Source: Breoghania sp.
Lineage (GTDB): Bacteria; Pseudomonadota; Alphaproteobacteria; Rhizobiales; Stappiaceae
Reading direction: 5' to 3'
NCBI RefSeq assembly: GCF_963674635.1
Contig: NZ_OY771475.1
Location: 744,001 to 808,000 of the forward strand
DNA length: 64,000 nt
The notes under the pieces were generated by a model, which saw only the letters and a list, made by a program, of their open reading frames with translations, was not told where the DNA came from and made no database searches. Shown here one piece after another: positions 27,740 to 37,092 of the stretch (position 1 is its first letter; every line of letters starts with the position of its first letter). The translations under genes and the position numbers were made by a program.

Positions 27740-29842
27740 TCAGATGTCGAGGTCGGTCGCGAACTCGGCGTTTTCCTTGATGAAGATGAAGCGCGCTTCC
27801 GGCTTCGTGCCCATCAGCCGGTCCACGGCCTTTTCGGTCTCTTCGCCTTCACCATCGGCAACCCGGACTTGCAACAAAGTGCGCTTCTTTGGGTCCATGG
27901 TGGTTTCTTTCAGCTGTGCCGGAAGCATTTCACCCAGCCCCTTGAAGCGCCCGATCTCGACCTTGCCCTTGCCGGTGAAGACCGTCTTGAGCAATTCGTC
28001 CTTGTGTATGTCGTCGCGCGCATAGCGGACCTTGTCGCCTTGCGCGATGCGGTAGAGCGGCGGCACCGCGAGAAAAAGGTGCCCGTGTTCAATGAGCTGC
28101 GGCATTTCGCGATAGAAGAAGGTGATCAGCAGCGAGGCGATATGCGCGCCGTCCACGTCGGCGTCGGTCATCACGATGATGCGCTCGTAACGCAGGTCTT
28201 CCTCGCGGAAATTGTTGCGCGTTCCCACACCAAGCGCCTGCATCAGATCGGATAGCTGCTGGTTGGCGGCAAGCTTTTCGCGGCCCGCATTGGCGACGTT
28301 CAGGATCTTGCCGCGCAGGGGCAGGATCGCCTGATTGGAACGATTGCGGGCCTGTTTGGCGGAGCCACCGGCCGAGTCGCCCTCAACGATGAAGATCTCG
28401 GTGCCTGCGGCCGACGAGGTGGAGCAGTCGGCCAGCTTGCCGGGCAGGCGCAGCTTGCGTACGGCCGTCTTGCGCGCGACATCCTTTTCCTGGCGGCGGC
28501 GCAGGCGTTCCTCGGCGCGGTCGATCACCCAGTCCAGCAGGCGCCCGGCCTGTGTGGGGGAGGCGGTCAGCCAGTGGTCGAAGGCGTCGCGGATTGCGTT
28601 CTCCACGATGCGGCTGGCCTCGCCCGTGGCGAGCTTGTCCTTGGTCTGGCCGACGAATTCAGGTTCGCGGATGAAGACAGACAGCATCCCGCCCGCAGAG
28701 GTCAGCACGTCATCGCCGGTGATCTGGGCCGCGCGCTTGTTGCCGACCAGTTCGCCATAGGCCTTCAGGCCGCGCAGGAGCGCCAGGCGCAGGCCCGCTT
28801 CGTGTGTGCCGCCTTCCGGCGTGGGCACGGTGTTACAGTAGGAATGCAGGAAACCGTCGCCCGCAAACCACGCGACGGCCCATTCCACCGCGCCGTGGCT
28901 GCCGGTCTTGGAGGTCTTGCCGGAAAACACCTCGTCGACCACGCGCTTTTCGCCCGTGAGCGTCTCGTCCAGGAAGTCCTTCAGGCCGCCGGGGAAATGG
29001 AACACAGCCTCCGCGGGCGGAGCGTTCTTTTCCGTGAGCAGGCTTTCCGCACATTTCCAGCGGATCTCGACGCCGCCGAAGAGATAGGCCTTGGAGCGGG
29101 CCATCTTGAAAAGGATGGAGGCTTTGAAACGTGCCGAATTTCCGAAAATCTGCGGGTCGGGGCGGAAGCGCACGGTCGTGCCGCGACGGTTGTGGGTGTC
29201 GCCCAGATGCTCCAGCGGGCCTTGCGCGATGCCGCGGGCAAAGGTCTGGCGATAGAGCTTGCGCGAGCGTGCGACTTCCACCACCAGCTCTTCGGAGAGG
29301 GCGTTGACCACCGAAACGCCAACGCCGTGGAGGCCGCCGGAGGTCTCATAGACCTTGCTGTCGAACTTGCCGCCGGCGTGGAGCGTCGTCATGATGACTT
29401 CCAGCGCGGACTTGTCCTTGAATTTCGGGTGCGGATCGACCGGGATGCCGCGGCCGTTATCGGTCACGACGAGCGAGCCGTCTTCCTCAAGGCGCACATC
29501 AATCCATGTGGCGTGACCGGCGACGGCCTCGTCCATGGAATTGTCGATGACTTCGGCGAAAAGGTGGTGCAGGGCGCGTTCGTCAGTGCCGCCGATATAC
29601 ATGCCGGGACGGCGGCGCACGGGCTCCAGCCCTTCCAGAACCTCGATGTCGGCTGCGGTATAGGCATCGTCGGCGCTCGGTGTGGGCAGGCTGGCGGGCC
29701 GTGCTGCGGGCGCCTTGTTCTGAGCGGGTTGAGAGGCCGGCGTTTGCGCTGTCGCGACCGAAGCCGCGGCCGGTTTCCGGCGCGCCTTCATCGCCGAGAC
29801 CTCACTCTCAAGCTGCGCGAACAGATCGTCCTTGGCTGCCAT
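27740..29842 (-). CDS. parE: DNA topoisomerase IV subunit B
   Basis: A 700-aa ATPase subunit of topoisomerase IV, which decatenates daughter chromosomes. The GHKL ATPase region shows EVIDNSMDEA, DNGRGIPVDPHPKF and GLHGVGVSVVNALS. The TOPRIM domain shows IVEGDSAGGSAKQARNR and MTDADVDGAHI. The Asp-Pro-His-Pro-Lys-Phe wording and the 'GGTDERALHHLFAEV' N-terminus are ParE-type rather than GyrB. About 60 Ala/Pro-rich residues precede the ATPase domain. No parC is adjacent. Confidence 0.95.
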   Translation of the reverse strand: MAAKDDLFAQLESEVSAMKARRKPAAASVATAQTPASQPAQNKAPAARPASLPTPSADDAYTAADIEVLEGLEPVRRRPGMYIGGTDERALHHLFAEVIDNSMDEAVAGHATWIDVRLEEDGSLVVTDNGRGIPVDPHPKFKDKSALEVIMTTLHAGGKFDSKVYETSGGLHGVGVSVVNALSEELVVEVARSRKLYRQTFARGIAQGPLEHLGDTHNRRGTTVRFRPDPQIFGNSARFKASILFKMARSKAYLFGGVEIRWKCAESLLTEKNAPPAEAVFHFPGGLKDFLDETLTGEKRVVDEVFSGKTSKTGSHGAVEWAVAWFAGDGFLHSYCNTVPTPEGGTHEAGLRLALLRGLKAYGELVGNKRAAQITGDDVLTSAGGMLSVFIREPEFVGQTKDKLATGEASRIVENAIRDAFDHWLTASPTQAGRLLDWVIDRAEERLRRRQEKDVARKTAVRKLRLPGKLADCSTSSAAGTEIFIVEGDSAGGSAKQARNRSNQAILPLRGKILNVANAGREKLAANQQLSDLMQALGVGTRNNFREEDLRYERIIVMTDADVDGAHIASLLITFFYREMPQLIEHGHLFLAVPPLYRIAQGDKVRYARDDIHKDELLKTVFTGKGKVEIGRFKGLGEMLPAQLKETTMDPKKRTLLQVRVADGEGEETEKAVDRLMGTKPEARFIFIKENAEFATDLDI

Positions 29843-30139
29843 GCGTTTTGTCGTACCCGATTTGTTTCAGCTGTGTCCGCAGCCGGTTGCCGCCGCTTCG
29901 AATCACCGGGATTCTGGCAATTCGGCGCGCGCAGCACCAGTGCGATCACTGCGAAGAGCCGCGCTTTTGTGCGCGTTTCCATCTGAAGGGCTCTTGCCGC
30001 ACCGTGAACGGACAGGCAGACTTCCCTCATCAATCATTTTGCGAGAGCGGACTGTCTGCGGCGGAAACCGGTCATTCGTCCGGCAATCCGCCCCCCAGCG
30101 ATCCTTCGCTCCGTCGCTTGCGTCGCCCGGGAGGCTTCC

Positions 30140-30694
30140 ATGGAAGGAAAAACCGCATCCACTGCCGCCGCAGGCGTTCAGGCGTTCAATTTTCGCCTTC
30201 CGGCCACCGATGGCAAGACCTATACGCTCGCCGACATCGCCGGTCCACGCGGAACCGTCATCGCTTTCATCTGCAACCACTGTCCTTATGTCAAGGCGGT
30301 GGTCGCGCGCATGGTAGCCGATGCCCGCAGCTTGATGGCGGAGGGCGTGGGGTTTGCGGCGATCTGCTCCAACGATGCGCAAGGCTATCCGGAAGACAGT
30401 TTCTCAAACATGGCGCGCTTTGCCGCGCATCACGAGTTTCCGTTCCCCTATCTGCACGATGAGGATCAGATCGTCGCACGAGCGTTTGGGGCTGAGTGCA
30501 CGCCGGAATTCTTCGGGCTGACTGCCGATGGCGTTCAGGCCTATCGCGGCAGGCTGGACAGTGCCCGCATGGGGGAGCCTGAACCCGGCGCGGCGCGCGA
30601 GCTTGTGGAGGCCATGCGGCAGATCGTCGAAACGGGCGAGGGGCCGCAAGACCAGATCGCGTCCATCGGCTGCTCGATCAAGTGGCGGGCCTGA
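30140..30694 (+). CDS. Thioredoxin-like / AhpC-TSA family protein
   Basis: A 184-aa thioredoxin-fold protein of the AhpC/TSA-redoxin group. The motif CNHCPYVKAV near residue 52 replaces the usual CxxC of thioredoxin in the position expected for this family, preceded by the DIAGPRGTVIAFI strand. The later FGAECTPEFFGLT holds the cis-Pro and a third Cys. No signal peptide. Substrate unknown; possibly a thiol peroxidase or disulfide reductase. It converges with the permease gene four bp downstream. Confidence 0.85.
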   Translation: MEGKTASTAAAGVQAFNFRLPATDGKTYTLADIAGPRGTVIAFICNHCPYVKAVVARMVADARSLMAEGVGFAAICSNDAQGYPEDSFSNMARFAAHHEFPFPYLHDEDQIVARAFGAECTPEFFGLTADGVQAYRGRLDSARMGEPEPGAARELVEAMRQIVETGEGPQDQIASIGCSIKWRA

Positions 30695-30698
30695 TCTT

Positions 30699-31763
30699 TC
30701 AGGCCTCCTCCTTCTCGTTATCACCGACGCGGTCGGAGAGCAGGATCGCGATGAAGCGGGTTTCGTCAAAGCTCGCCAGCACAATGACGATGACCGACGT
30801 CATCGGCACGGCCAGAATGGCGCCTGCGATGCCCCACAGGGCGCTCCAGATGGACAGGGCGACCACAATGACGAAGGGGCTCAGATTGAGCTGTCGTCCG
30901 ACGAGCCGGGGTTCCAGAAAGTTCCCGACATAGACCTGCGCGCCCACCAGAAGGGCTGCCAGCAGGGCGGTGTGCAGAAGCGAGCCTGTCTGCGCAACAG
31001 AGAGGACGACCGGAAACAGCACGGCCAGCAGCGAGCCGAAATAGGGAATGTAATTCAGCAGCGCGATCATGATCGCCCAGAAGAGCGCGAAATCGACCTG
31101 GAGAAAGATCAGGATGAGGTAGGAGGCGCCGCCCAGTATGATGTTGATCAGCGTCTTGATGGTCAGGTAGGTGCCGATCTGCCTGTTGATGTCGCGGATG
31201 ATCTCCTCGACCTTGTCGGCCTGTCCCCTGTTGCCGAGTGCTGTTGCGATGCGGTGGCCAAAGCGGCTGCGCTCCGCCATCAGGAAGGTGGCGTAAAGCA
31301 CGATCAGGAAGGCGCTGGCACCGATGCTCGTAAAGCCGCCCAGAACCGTCAGGATGATGGAGCGGACGCTCCAGTTTCCAAAGGTGGACGCGATGAAGTT
31401 GTCCTTGAAGGCGCTGGTGTCGATATGGAACTGCTCTTCGATCGTCGACAGGAAATGCGCGATATTCTCCTGATAGCCGGGGGCGGCATTGACCATGTCG
31501 GTCACCGTTGAGGCGACGACGACGGCAAAGGCGTAAAGCGCAAGCACGAAAACGACCAGAGCAAAGGCTCTGAGCAGGGCGGGCGGCAGGAGGTTGAGCA
31601 GCGGCAGCTTCTGGAGGGCATCGGCCGTCGTCATCATGACGTAGATCGCGATTACGGCGGTGACGACGGGCACCAGAATGGGTTGTCCGATCTCCAGCAG
31701 AAAGCCGACGATCAGCACCAGTGCGAGAGCGAGCGTGAGATTGAGGAGCGGTGAGTTCTTCAT
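30699..31763 (-). CDS. AI-2E family transporter (PerM-like permease)
   Basis: A 354-aa polytopic membrane protein with about eight hydrophobic segments. The conserved C-terminal half includes GNFLEPRLVGRQLNLSPFVIVVALSIWSALWGIAGAILAVP, the family signature. The name comes from E. coli TqsA; most members have unknown cargo. ATG 31763 (MKNSPLLN) starts directly at the first membrane helix. Confidence 0.92.
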   Translation of the reverse strand: MKNSPLLNLTLALALVLIVGFLLEIGQPILVPVVTAVIAIYVMMTTADALQKLPLLNLLPPALLRAFALVVFVLALYAFAVVVASTVTDMVNAAPGYQENIAHFLSTIEEQFHIDTSAFKDNFIASTFGNWSVRSIILTVLGGFTSIGASAFLIVLYATFLMAERSRFGHRIATALGNRGQADKVEEIIRDINRQIGTYLTIKTLINIILGGASYLILIFLQVDFALFWAIMIALLNYIPYFGSLLAVLFPVVLSVAQTGSLLHTALLAALLVGAQVYVGNFLEPRLVGRQLNLSPFVIVVALSIWSALWGIAGAILAVPMTSVIVIVLASFDETRFIAILLSDRVGDNEKEEA

Positions 31764-32160
31764 CGTGCTGTCGCCTCGTCGGGTCGCGAAGGCTCCTGCT
31801 TGCATAGGTCAGGAAGCTGCGCCGTCGCCTGGCGAATGAGCCAAGCGCAAAATATACGCGATTCAACGACGACCGGCCCTGGAAGGTCAACGGGGCGGTG
31901 TGAGCACGTCCGCGTCGGCGACCTTCCGGGGAGGGAGCTCCTGGCGGGGATATCGGTTGTCAGGCGGCAGCTACGCTTCGTATTCGAACGCTATTCGAAC
32001 GTGTTTGTAGCTTTTAAAAAATAATCGAATGAAATCAATACGGGATTGAAGACGTTCGGCATCCAATTCGAATGCGTTCAAATGTGTCTGTGCCGACGCG
32101 TTATCCCCGTCGGCGCACGTGTTGCGGGCTACGATTTCGGGCCGGGAAGGGCGATCGGCG
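31764..32160. other. Intergenic region between permease and sugar cluster
   Basis: 397 bp with no supported gene. An AT-rich core (31975-32060) contains a short direct repeat (ATTCGAACGCTATTCGAACG). An imperfect hairpin at 32090-32118 (GTGCCGACG / CGTCGGCGCAC, one bulge) lies 43 bp beyond the last gene of the polysaccharide operon and may be its terminator, but it lacks a T run. Confidence 0.45.
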
Positions 32161-32928
32161 CTACTTGATCCGCTTGACGTAGGCCGACGGCCAGTAGGTC
32201 ACACGTTCGCGCACCACGCCCTCGTTGAAGGGCCATTCCGGCTCTTCGATCACGAAATTCTCGTTTTCCTTGACGAAATCGAGCGCGGCCTGTTTCGGGT
32301 TGTTGGTCTTCCAGTCGTCCGCGCTGCGCGGCGCGCCTGCGACCTGTTCCATGATCCCGTCGGTTGCGACGATGTAGGAACCGGGCGTGACCACATCGGC
32401 ATAGGCACGCAACTCGTTGAGCACGTGTTCGCGGGTGTGGTTTGAATCGAGAATGACCAGCACGGTATCCTCGGGCGAGATCATCGCGCGGACCTGATCG
32501 ACGCTTTCGGGCGCGGTGGAGCTGCCATCAACGATGCTGATCCATTCGCTCAGGTCATGCGCCGCAATGGCTTCCCGATTGTGATCGCGCAGCGCAAGTT
32601 CGACGCCGATCACCTTGCCGCGTTCCATGGCCTTGAACAGGGTCGCGTAGAAGATCAGCGACCCGCCATGGGCCACACCAGTCTCCACAATCACCGTCGG
32701 CTTGATCTGCCAGATGACTTCCTGAATACGGATCATATCCTCGGGAAGCTGGATCACCGGCCGGCCGAACCAGGCAAAGGAATAGACATATTTCGTGTCC
32801 CACCCGGCCCGCAGCCAGGCATGCGACATCGCTTCGAAGGCTTCCGGCGTATCCAGCGCAAAGGAATGGGTTTCCCCGTCCTTCGTGACCGAGACACTGT
32901 TCTTTTCTTCGTCGTAAACAAGTTTCAT
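32161..32928 (-). CDS. CmcI-like (cephalosporin hydroxylase family) methyltransferase-fold protein
   Basis: A 255-aa protein of the CmcI family (PF04989), a Rossmann-fold SAM-dependent methyltransferase group. VIVETGVAHGGSLIFYA near residue 80 is the SAM loop, VLVILDSNHTREHVLNEL near 157 the acidic motif, and IVATDGIMEQV follows. Members outside beta-lactam clusters are common in O-antigen and glycan clusters as probable sugar O-methyltransferases. ATG 32928 overlaps the stop of the preceding gene (ATGA). Last gene of the cluster. Confidence 0.85.
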   Translation of the reverse strand: MKLVYDEEKNSVSVTKDGETHSFALDTPEAFEAMSHAWLRAGWDTKYVYSFAWFGRPVIQLPEDMIRIQEVIWQIKPTVIVETGVAHGGSLIFYATLFKAMERGKVIGVELALRDHNREAIAAHDLSEWISIVDGSSTAPESVDQVRAMISPEDTVLVILDSNHTREHVLNELRAYADVVTPGSYIVATDGIMEQVAGAPRSADDWKTNNPKQAALDFVKENENFVIEEPEWPFNEGVVRERVTYWPSAYVKRIK

Positions 32929-33740
32929 CTGGCGTCCCCTCGCTGCATTTCGTGGAAGACTGCGGGAAGCATTGTCTCCAGATTGCGCGGTTTGAATTGG
33001 AATTCGTTACGGATTCGATCGTTTTGGATCGGCGGAAACGAAGTCTCGGGCGCATTGTCTTCAAAAGAAACAGTAACACCGAGGTCGCGAAGCGTCTTCG
33101 CGATCGTTTCATTCGACACATTGATGCCGGAAGCGACGTTATAGAGCCGCTCCTTGCCCGAAAGCGCGATGTTGGCCAGCAGGGAGACGGCATCATCGAG
33201 GTAGATGTAATCCTTGCTGGAACCGGGGGCGGTGCGAAAGGCAACCGCACCCTCGGTCGTCGCGTCACGCAAGACGGAGGACAGGAAAACCTCCGACCGG
33301 TCGCGAGGGCTGTAGACATTAGAAAGCCGCGCCACACGAATGGTCGAAGCGGGCAGGGAGAGACACAGGCTCTCTCCGGTCATCTTGGTGAGATTGTAGA
33401 TGTCGTCATTTACGCTCGGGCGCGCAACGAGGTCAGCCTCCTCGCCGGTGGCGGCGGCCCCGCGATAGACCCGCGTCGTGGAGAGATAGAGAAGAGAGGC
33501 GAAGTCGTAGCGGGAGAGCACCTCGTGGAGGCGGATCACGTGCAGAGCGGTTGTCTCCAGCGGGCGTCCCCTGAAGTCAGCCGTCAGTCCGATGGTGTAG
33601 ATGACATGCCCCAGATCCCGACCGGCTTCCGGCCAATTGTCGCGGTAAACCGCATGGGTTTCATGGCCATCCGCGGCGAGCTGTTCCATCAAGCGGGAAC
33701 CTATGAGGCCACCGGCCCCGAAGATCGTGAATCTGGCCAC
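32925..33740 (-). CDS. NAD-dependent epimerase/dehydratase (probable sugar 4-ketoreductase)
   Basis: A 271-aa extended SDR. The nucleotide loop is TIFGAGGLIGSRL at the extreme N-terminus. The catalytic Tyr-x3-Lys is YNLTK (in DDIYNLTKMTGE), with a Ser/Thr-rich SLLYLSTTRVYRG upstream. In this cluster it is the natural candidate to reduce the 4-keto group of the CDP-4-keto-6-deoxyhexose. GTG 33740 overlaps the TAG of the upstream gene by one base; ATG 33755 is an alternative. Confidence 0.85.
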   Translation of the reverse strand: MARFTIFGAGGLIGSRLMEQLAADGHETHAVYRDNWPEAGRDLGHVIYTIGLTADFRGRPLETTALHVIRLHEVLSRYDFASLLYLSTTRVYRGAAATGEEADLVARPSVNDDIYNLTKMTGESLCLSLPASTIRVARLSNVYSPRDRSEVFLSSVLRDATTEGAVAFRTAPGSSKDYIYLDDAVSLLANIALSGKERLYNVASGINVSNETIAKTLRDLGVTVSFEDNAPETSFPPIQNDRIRNEFQFKPRNLETMLPAVFHEMQRGDAR

Positions 33741-34231
33741 TACACACCACGCCATTTGATGAAGGTTGCCGGACTTCCGCCGAAGACGGCATATTCGGGA
33801 ATCTCGCCCCTGATGACCGATCCGGCGGCAATGACCGCGCCCTTGCCGACGCGTGCGCCATCGAGCAACGCGCAATTCACGCCGATCCAGACGTCATCGC
33901 CGATCTCGATGCCGCCCTTGCTCGGCGAAAAGCCCTGACTTGCAATGGGGGTGTCGCGGTCTGCGAAAGCATGAGTGGCCGGAGCCAGCGTGCAATTGGC
34001 GGCGATCAGCACGCCATCGCCGATGGAAATCCCGTTTCCGCTGTAGAGCACACAGCCGGAATTCAGATAGCAGCCTTCGCCAATGACGATGTCGCCGGAG
34101 CCGCCTGCGAACTTGATCTTGACGAAGCTATCCACCATGGAACGTGCGCCGATGACAAGCCGACTGCCGCGCACGGAGGTTTCAAGGTCGGCCTGCGGCG
34201 AGATTCTTGCGGTGGGATGAATTTCGTTCAT
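33740..34231 (-). CDS. Left-handed beta-helix acyltransferase (hexapeptide repeat)
   Basis: A 163-aa trimeric-type acyltransferase. Imperfect hexapeptide repeats run from about residue 30 to 140 (DIVIGEGCYLNSGC, ISIGDGVLIAANC, IEIGDDVWIGVNCALLDGARVGKGAVIAAGSV), with the catalytic His in PATHAF. It probably O- or N-acetylates the deoxysugar. Four bp separate it from the RmlC-like gene. Confidence 0.88.
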   Translation of the reverse strand: MNEIHPTARISPQADLETSVRGSRLVIGARSMVDSFVKIKFAGGSGDIVIGEGCYLNSGCVLYSGNGISIGDGVLIAANCTLAPATHAFADRDTPIASQGFSPSKGGIEIGDDVWIGVNCALLDGARVGKGAVIAAGSVIRGEIPEYAVFGGSPATFIKWRGV

Positions 34232-34235
34232 GGCC

Positions 34236-34775
34236 TCAGGTGCTCCGTGACGAATAAGGGGGCCATTGGCAGTCCTGTTCGCTTATCACGACAGGCGCGG
34301 CAGGCCATTCGATGCCAAAGGCGGGATCGTCCCAGCGATAACCGGCACCGTGCCCCGGCGCGTAGATGCGGCCCATCTGGTAGAGAAGCGCGGTATCATC
34401 CTCAAGGGTCAGGAAGCCATGGGCGCAGCCCTGCGGGACAAAGACCGCGTTCATCGCCTTCGCACAGAGTTCCACGCCGATCCAGCGTCCGCAGGTCGGG
34501 CTTTCGGGCCGAAGATCGACCACCACGTCAAAGGCCCGGCCCGCAACTGCCCGAACGAGTTTCGCCTCAGCGTAAGGGGCTGGCTGGAAGTGCATTCCGC
34601 GCAGGGTGTGTTTCCTGACGTTCGTAGAGAGATTGACCTGTTGCGGTGCAAACGCGATTCCTGCCTCGGCGAATTCGTTCGGGCAGTAGAGCCGGGCAAA
34701 CGCGCCGCGCGCGTCTTCATGTGGCGTCGCCTCGACTACGAAGACATCCGGAATCTCGGTCTTGCAAAACCGCAT
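34236..34775 (-). CDS. RmlC-like NDP-4-keto-6-deoxyhexose 3,5-epimerase
   Basis: A 179-aa cupin of the RmlC family. The catalytic His is in TLRGMHFQ and a second key segment is VVVDLRPESPTCGRW; PQGCAHGFLTLEDDT carries the later conserved His. Together with RfbF, RfbG and the C-methyltransferase it probably epimerises CDP-4-keto-6-deoxyglucose at C3 and/or C5. ATG 34775 sits on the last base of the upstream TGA. Confidence 0.9.
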   Translation of the reverse strand: MRFCKTEIPDVFVVEATPHEDARGAFARLYCPNEFAEAGIAFAPQQVNLSTNVRKHTLRGMHFQPAPYAEAKLVRAVAGRAFDVVVDLRPESPTCGRWIGVELCAKAMNAVFVPQGCAHGFLTLEDDTALLYQMGRIYAPGHGAGYRWDDPAFGIEWPAAPVVISEQDCQWPPYSSRST

Positions 34776-36037
34776 CACAGGATCTCTGTCTCGGGAATTG
34801 CAATAACAAAGCGGCCGCCCCAATCACGGGCAAAGGCCAGATCGGACATGATTTCCGCCCGCAGGTTCCACGGTAGAATGACGATGAAGTCCGGACGCTG
34901 GGATTTCAACTCTTGCGGAGCAACGACCGGGATATGCGAGCCAGGCAGGTGCTTGCCCTGCTTGGCGGCACTTCTGTCGGCCACGCAGGCAATATCCGCT
35001 TTGCTCACGCCGCAATAATTGAGGAACGTGTTGCCCTTCGCCGCCGCACCATAGGCCGCGACCGTGGCGCCGTCGGACTTCGCGCGCTCCAGGAACTCCA
35101 GAAACGTTTCGCGGCAATGTTCGGCAGCCGGGGCAAGTCCCTGATAGCCGCTCATGTCATGCATGCCTGCGTCGCGTTCGATCTTGCGAACAACCTCAAC
35201 GCCCGCGCATTCGGCGTGATGAGCTTGCCTTCGGCAGGCAAAGACGCGCAGCGACCCGCCATGCGTCGGCAATTGCTCCACGTCGAAGACCCGCAGGCCT
35301 GCGCGTTCCATCGCCTTCTCCACCGCGACCAGCGACAGATACGAGAAATGCTCGTGATAGATCGTGTCGAACTGGCATAGGCGGATCAGGTTGTAGAGGT
35401 GCGGAAACTCGAAGGTAACGACGCCCTCCGGTTTCAAGAGAAGGGCAAAGCCGGTCAGGAAGTCGATGATATCGGGAACATGGGCCAGCACATTGTTGGC
35501 GGCCATCAGATCTGCCGAATGCCCCTGCGAGGCCAGCAGGCGCGCGGTCTCGGTGCCAAAGAAATCGATGTGGGTTGGGACCCCGCGTTCAATGGCAGCC
35601 TGTGCCGTATTGGCCGTGGGCTCGACGCCCAGCGCGGGGATGCCCGCTTCGACGAAATTCCTCAACAGATAGCCGTCATTGCTGGCAACCTCCACAACCT
35701 TGCTGGAGGTGTCGAGCGCGAAACGGTCGATCATGCTCGCGCTATAGAGCCGCGCATGCTCCAGCCAGGAATCCGAGTAGCTGGAGAAATAGGCGTAGTC
35801 GGCATCGAAGATCGCGTCGGCGGGGATGGAGTGGGCCGCCTGAACCAGCAGGCATTCCTCGCAGACCATCACGGCCAGCGGAAAGCGCCTTTCCTCACCG
35901 GAAAAATCAGCTGGAAGAAAGGCGTTCGCAATCGGTTGTTCGCCGAGGTCGATCAGCGTGTTCTTGAGGGCGGAGCCGCAGGCCCGGCAGCTATGGGAGG
36001 CTTCGGCGTTGGCAATCGCGGGCGATGCTGTGGTCAT
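34775..36037 (-). CDS. Sugar C-methyltransferase (TylC3/NovU type)
   Basis: A 420-aa three-part methyltransferase. The N-terminal zinc-binding domain has CRACGS and CEECLLVQ, with the intervening LIDLGEQPIANAFL motif. A SAM domain follows (VVEVASNDGYLLRNF near residue 115, with IYHEHFSYLS further on). The C-terminal Rossmann-like domain begins VAAYGAAAKGNTFLNY. This is the exact layout of enzymes that methylate C3 of a 4-keto-6-deoxysugar (Methyltransf_13/23/14). ATG 36037 overlaps the upstream stop (ATGA). Confidence 0.9.
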   Translation of the reverse strand: MTTASPAIANAEASHSCRACGSALKNTLIDLGEQPIANAFLPADFSGEERRFPLAVMVCEECLLVQAAHSIPADAIFDADYAYFSSYSDSWLEHARLYSASMIDRFALDTSSKVVEVASNDGYLLRNFVEAGIPALGVEPTANTAQAAIERGVPTHIDFFGTETARLLASQGHSADLMAANNVLAHVPDIIDFLTGFALLLKPEGVVTFEFPHLYNLIRLCQFDTIYHEHFSYLSLVAVEKAMERAGLRVFDVEQLPTHGGSLRVFACRRQAHHAECAGVEVVRKIERDAGMHDMSGYQGLAPAAEHCRETFLEFLERAKSDGATVAAYGAAAKGNTFLNYCGVSKADIACVADRSAAKQGKHLPGSHIPVVAPQELKSQRPDFIVILPWNLRAEIMSDLAFARDWGGRFVIAIPETEIL

Positions 36038-37092
36038 CCGAGCTCTCCATTCGCGTAGCTCTCTATCTGTTCGATGCAAAGGTCTTGGGCCGCGACGCCG
36101 GCGTCATATCCTGCATACCATTCAGCTGCGAGCCGGGCTGCATTGCGAGCGTCAATCCGACCGCGCCATCCCAGGGATGTTGCGGCGAGACGGGGATCAA
36201 TTCTGAGCATCGGAGCTTCCGGCGGCTGCGGTGATGTATCGATTTCTATCGGGACGGTCTTGCCGTAGGCAGATATGAAGGTCTCCGCAAGCGGCAACAC
36301 TTCCAGCGTGTCCTCGATATCGGGCCCGATATTGATGTGACGCGGCGCCTCGTCATTGGAAACGAGCTGTTCGGTGAAGACGAAATAGCCCGCCAGGCAA
36401 TCGAGCACATGTTGCCAGGGCCGGACAGATCGGGGCGAGCGCATCTGGAGCGGGGTTCCTGCCGAGGTCGCGCGCCAGATATCCGGCAGGATGCGGTCGA
36501 CGGTGAAGTCACCCCCACCAATCACATTGCCACCGCGCGCGCTGGCAACACGAACGCCCTTCGGCTCCAGAAAGCTCGCCGCATAGGCGGACGTCACGTG
36601 TTCCGCGCAGGCCTTGGAGGCCGAATAGGGATCCTTGCCGCCGAGCGGGTCCTCCTCCTGAAAGGCGCGCCCCTTGCCGTCATTGCGGTAGACCTTGTCG
36701 GAGGTGATGACCATGACGGCCTTCACGCCCTCCGTCTCGCGCAGGGCCTCCAGCAGGTTGACCGTGCCTTGAACGTTGGTCGAGAAGGTCTCGACGGGCG
36801 CTGCATAGCCGCGTCGTACGACGGACTGGGCGGCCATGTGCAAGACAATCTCGGGCATGGCGCGCTGCACGCAGGCGGTTACAGACTGCGGATTGCGCAG
36901 GTCGCACCAGTCGGCAGAGGTCTGCGGGTTGAGGAGGTCGTAAAGGTTCGGCGAACCTTCCGGGGCAAGTGACAGGCCGCAAACATCGGCTCCCATGCGC
37001 CGAAGCCACAGGGCGGCCCATGCGCCCTTGAAGCCGGTGTGCCCCGTCAGCAGGACACGACGTCCCCGCCAGAATGAGGGATCAGGTGTCAT
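36034..37092 (-). CDS. rfbG: CDP-glucose 4,6-dehydratase
   Basis: A 352-aa extended SDR that converts CDP-glucose to CDP-4-keto-6-deoxyglucose. The NAD loop is VLLTGHTGFKGAW, the catalytic Tyr/Lys is YSASKACAEH, and the family stretch RGGNVIGGGDFTVDRILPD is present. ATG 37092 overlaps the stop of rfbF (ATGA). No rfbH (3-dehydrase) is seen, so the pathway need not lead to 3,6-dideoxy sugars. Confidence 0.94.
   Translation of the reverse strand: MTPDPSFWRGRRVLLTGHTGFKGAWAALWLRRMGADVCGLSLAPEGSPNLYDLLNPQTSADWCDLRNPQSVTACVQRAMPEIVLHMAAQSVVRRGYAAPVETFSTNVQGTVNLLEALRETEGVKAVMVITSDKVYRNDGKGRAFQEEDPLGGKDPYSASKACAEHVTSAYAASFLEPKGVRVASARGGNVIGGGDFTVDRILPDIWRATSAGTPLQMRSPRSVRPWQHVLDCLAGYFVFTEQLVSNDEAPRHINIGPDIEDTLEVLPLAETFISAYGKTVPIEIDTSPQPPEAPMLRIDPRLAATSLGWRGRIDARNAARLAAEWYAGYDAGVAAQDLCIEQIESYANGELG

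Noticed and set aside
28574..29986. A 470-codon plus-strand frame opposite parE
   Set aside because: Antisense to a conserved gene, no recognisable sequence, no ribosome binding site; GC-bias shadow.
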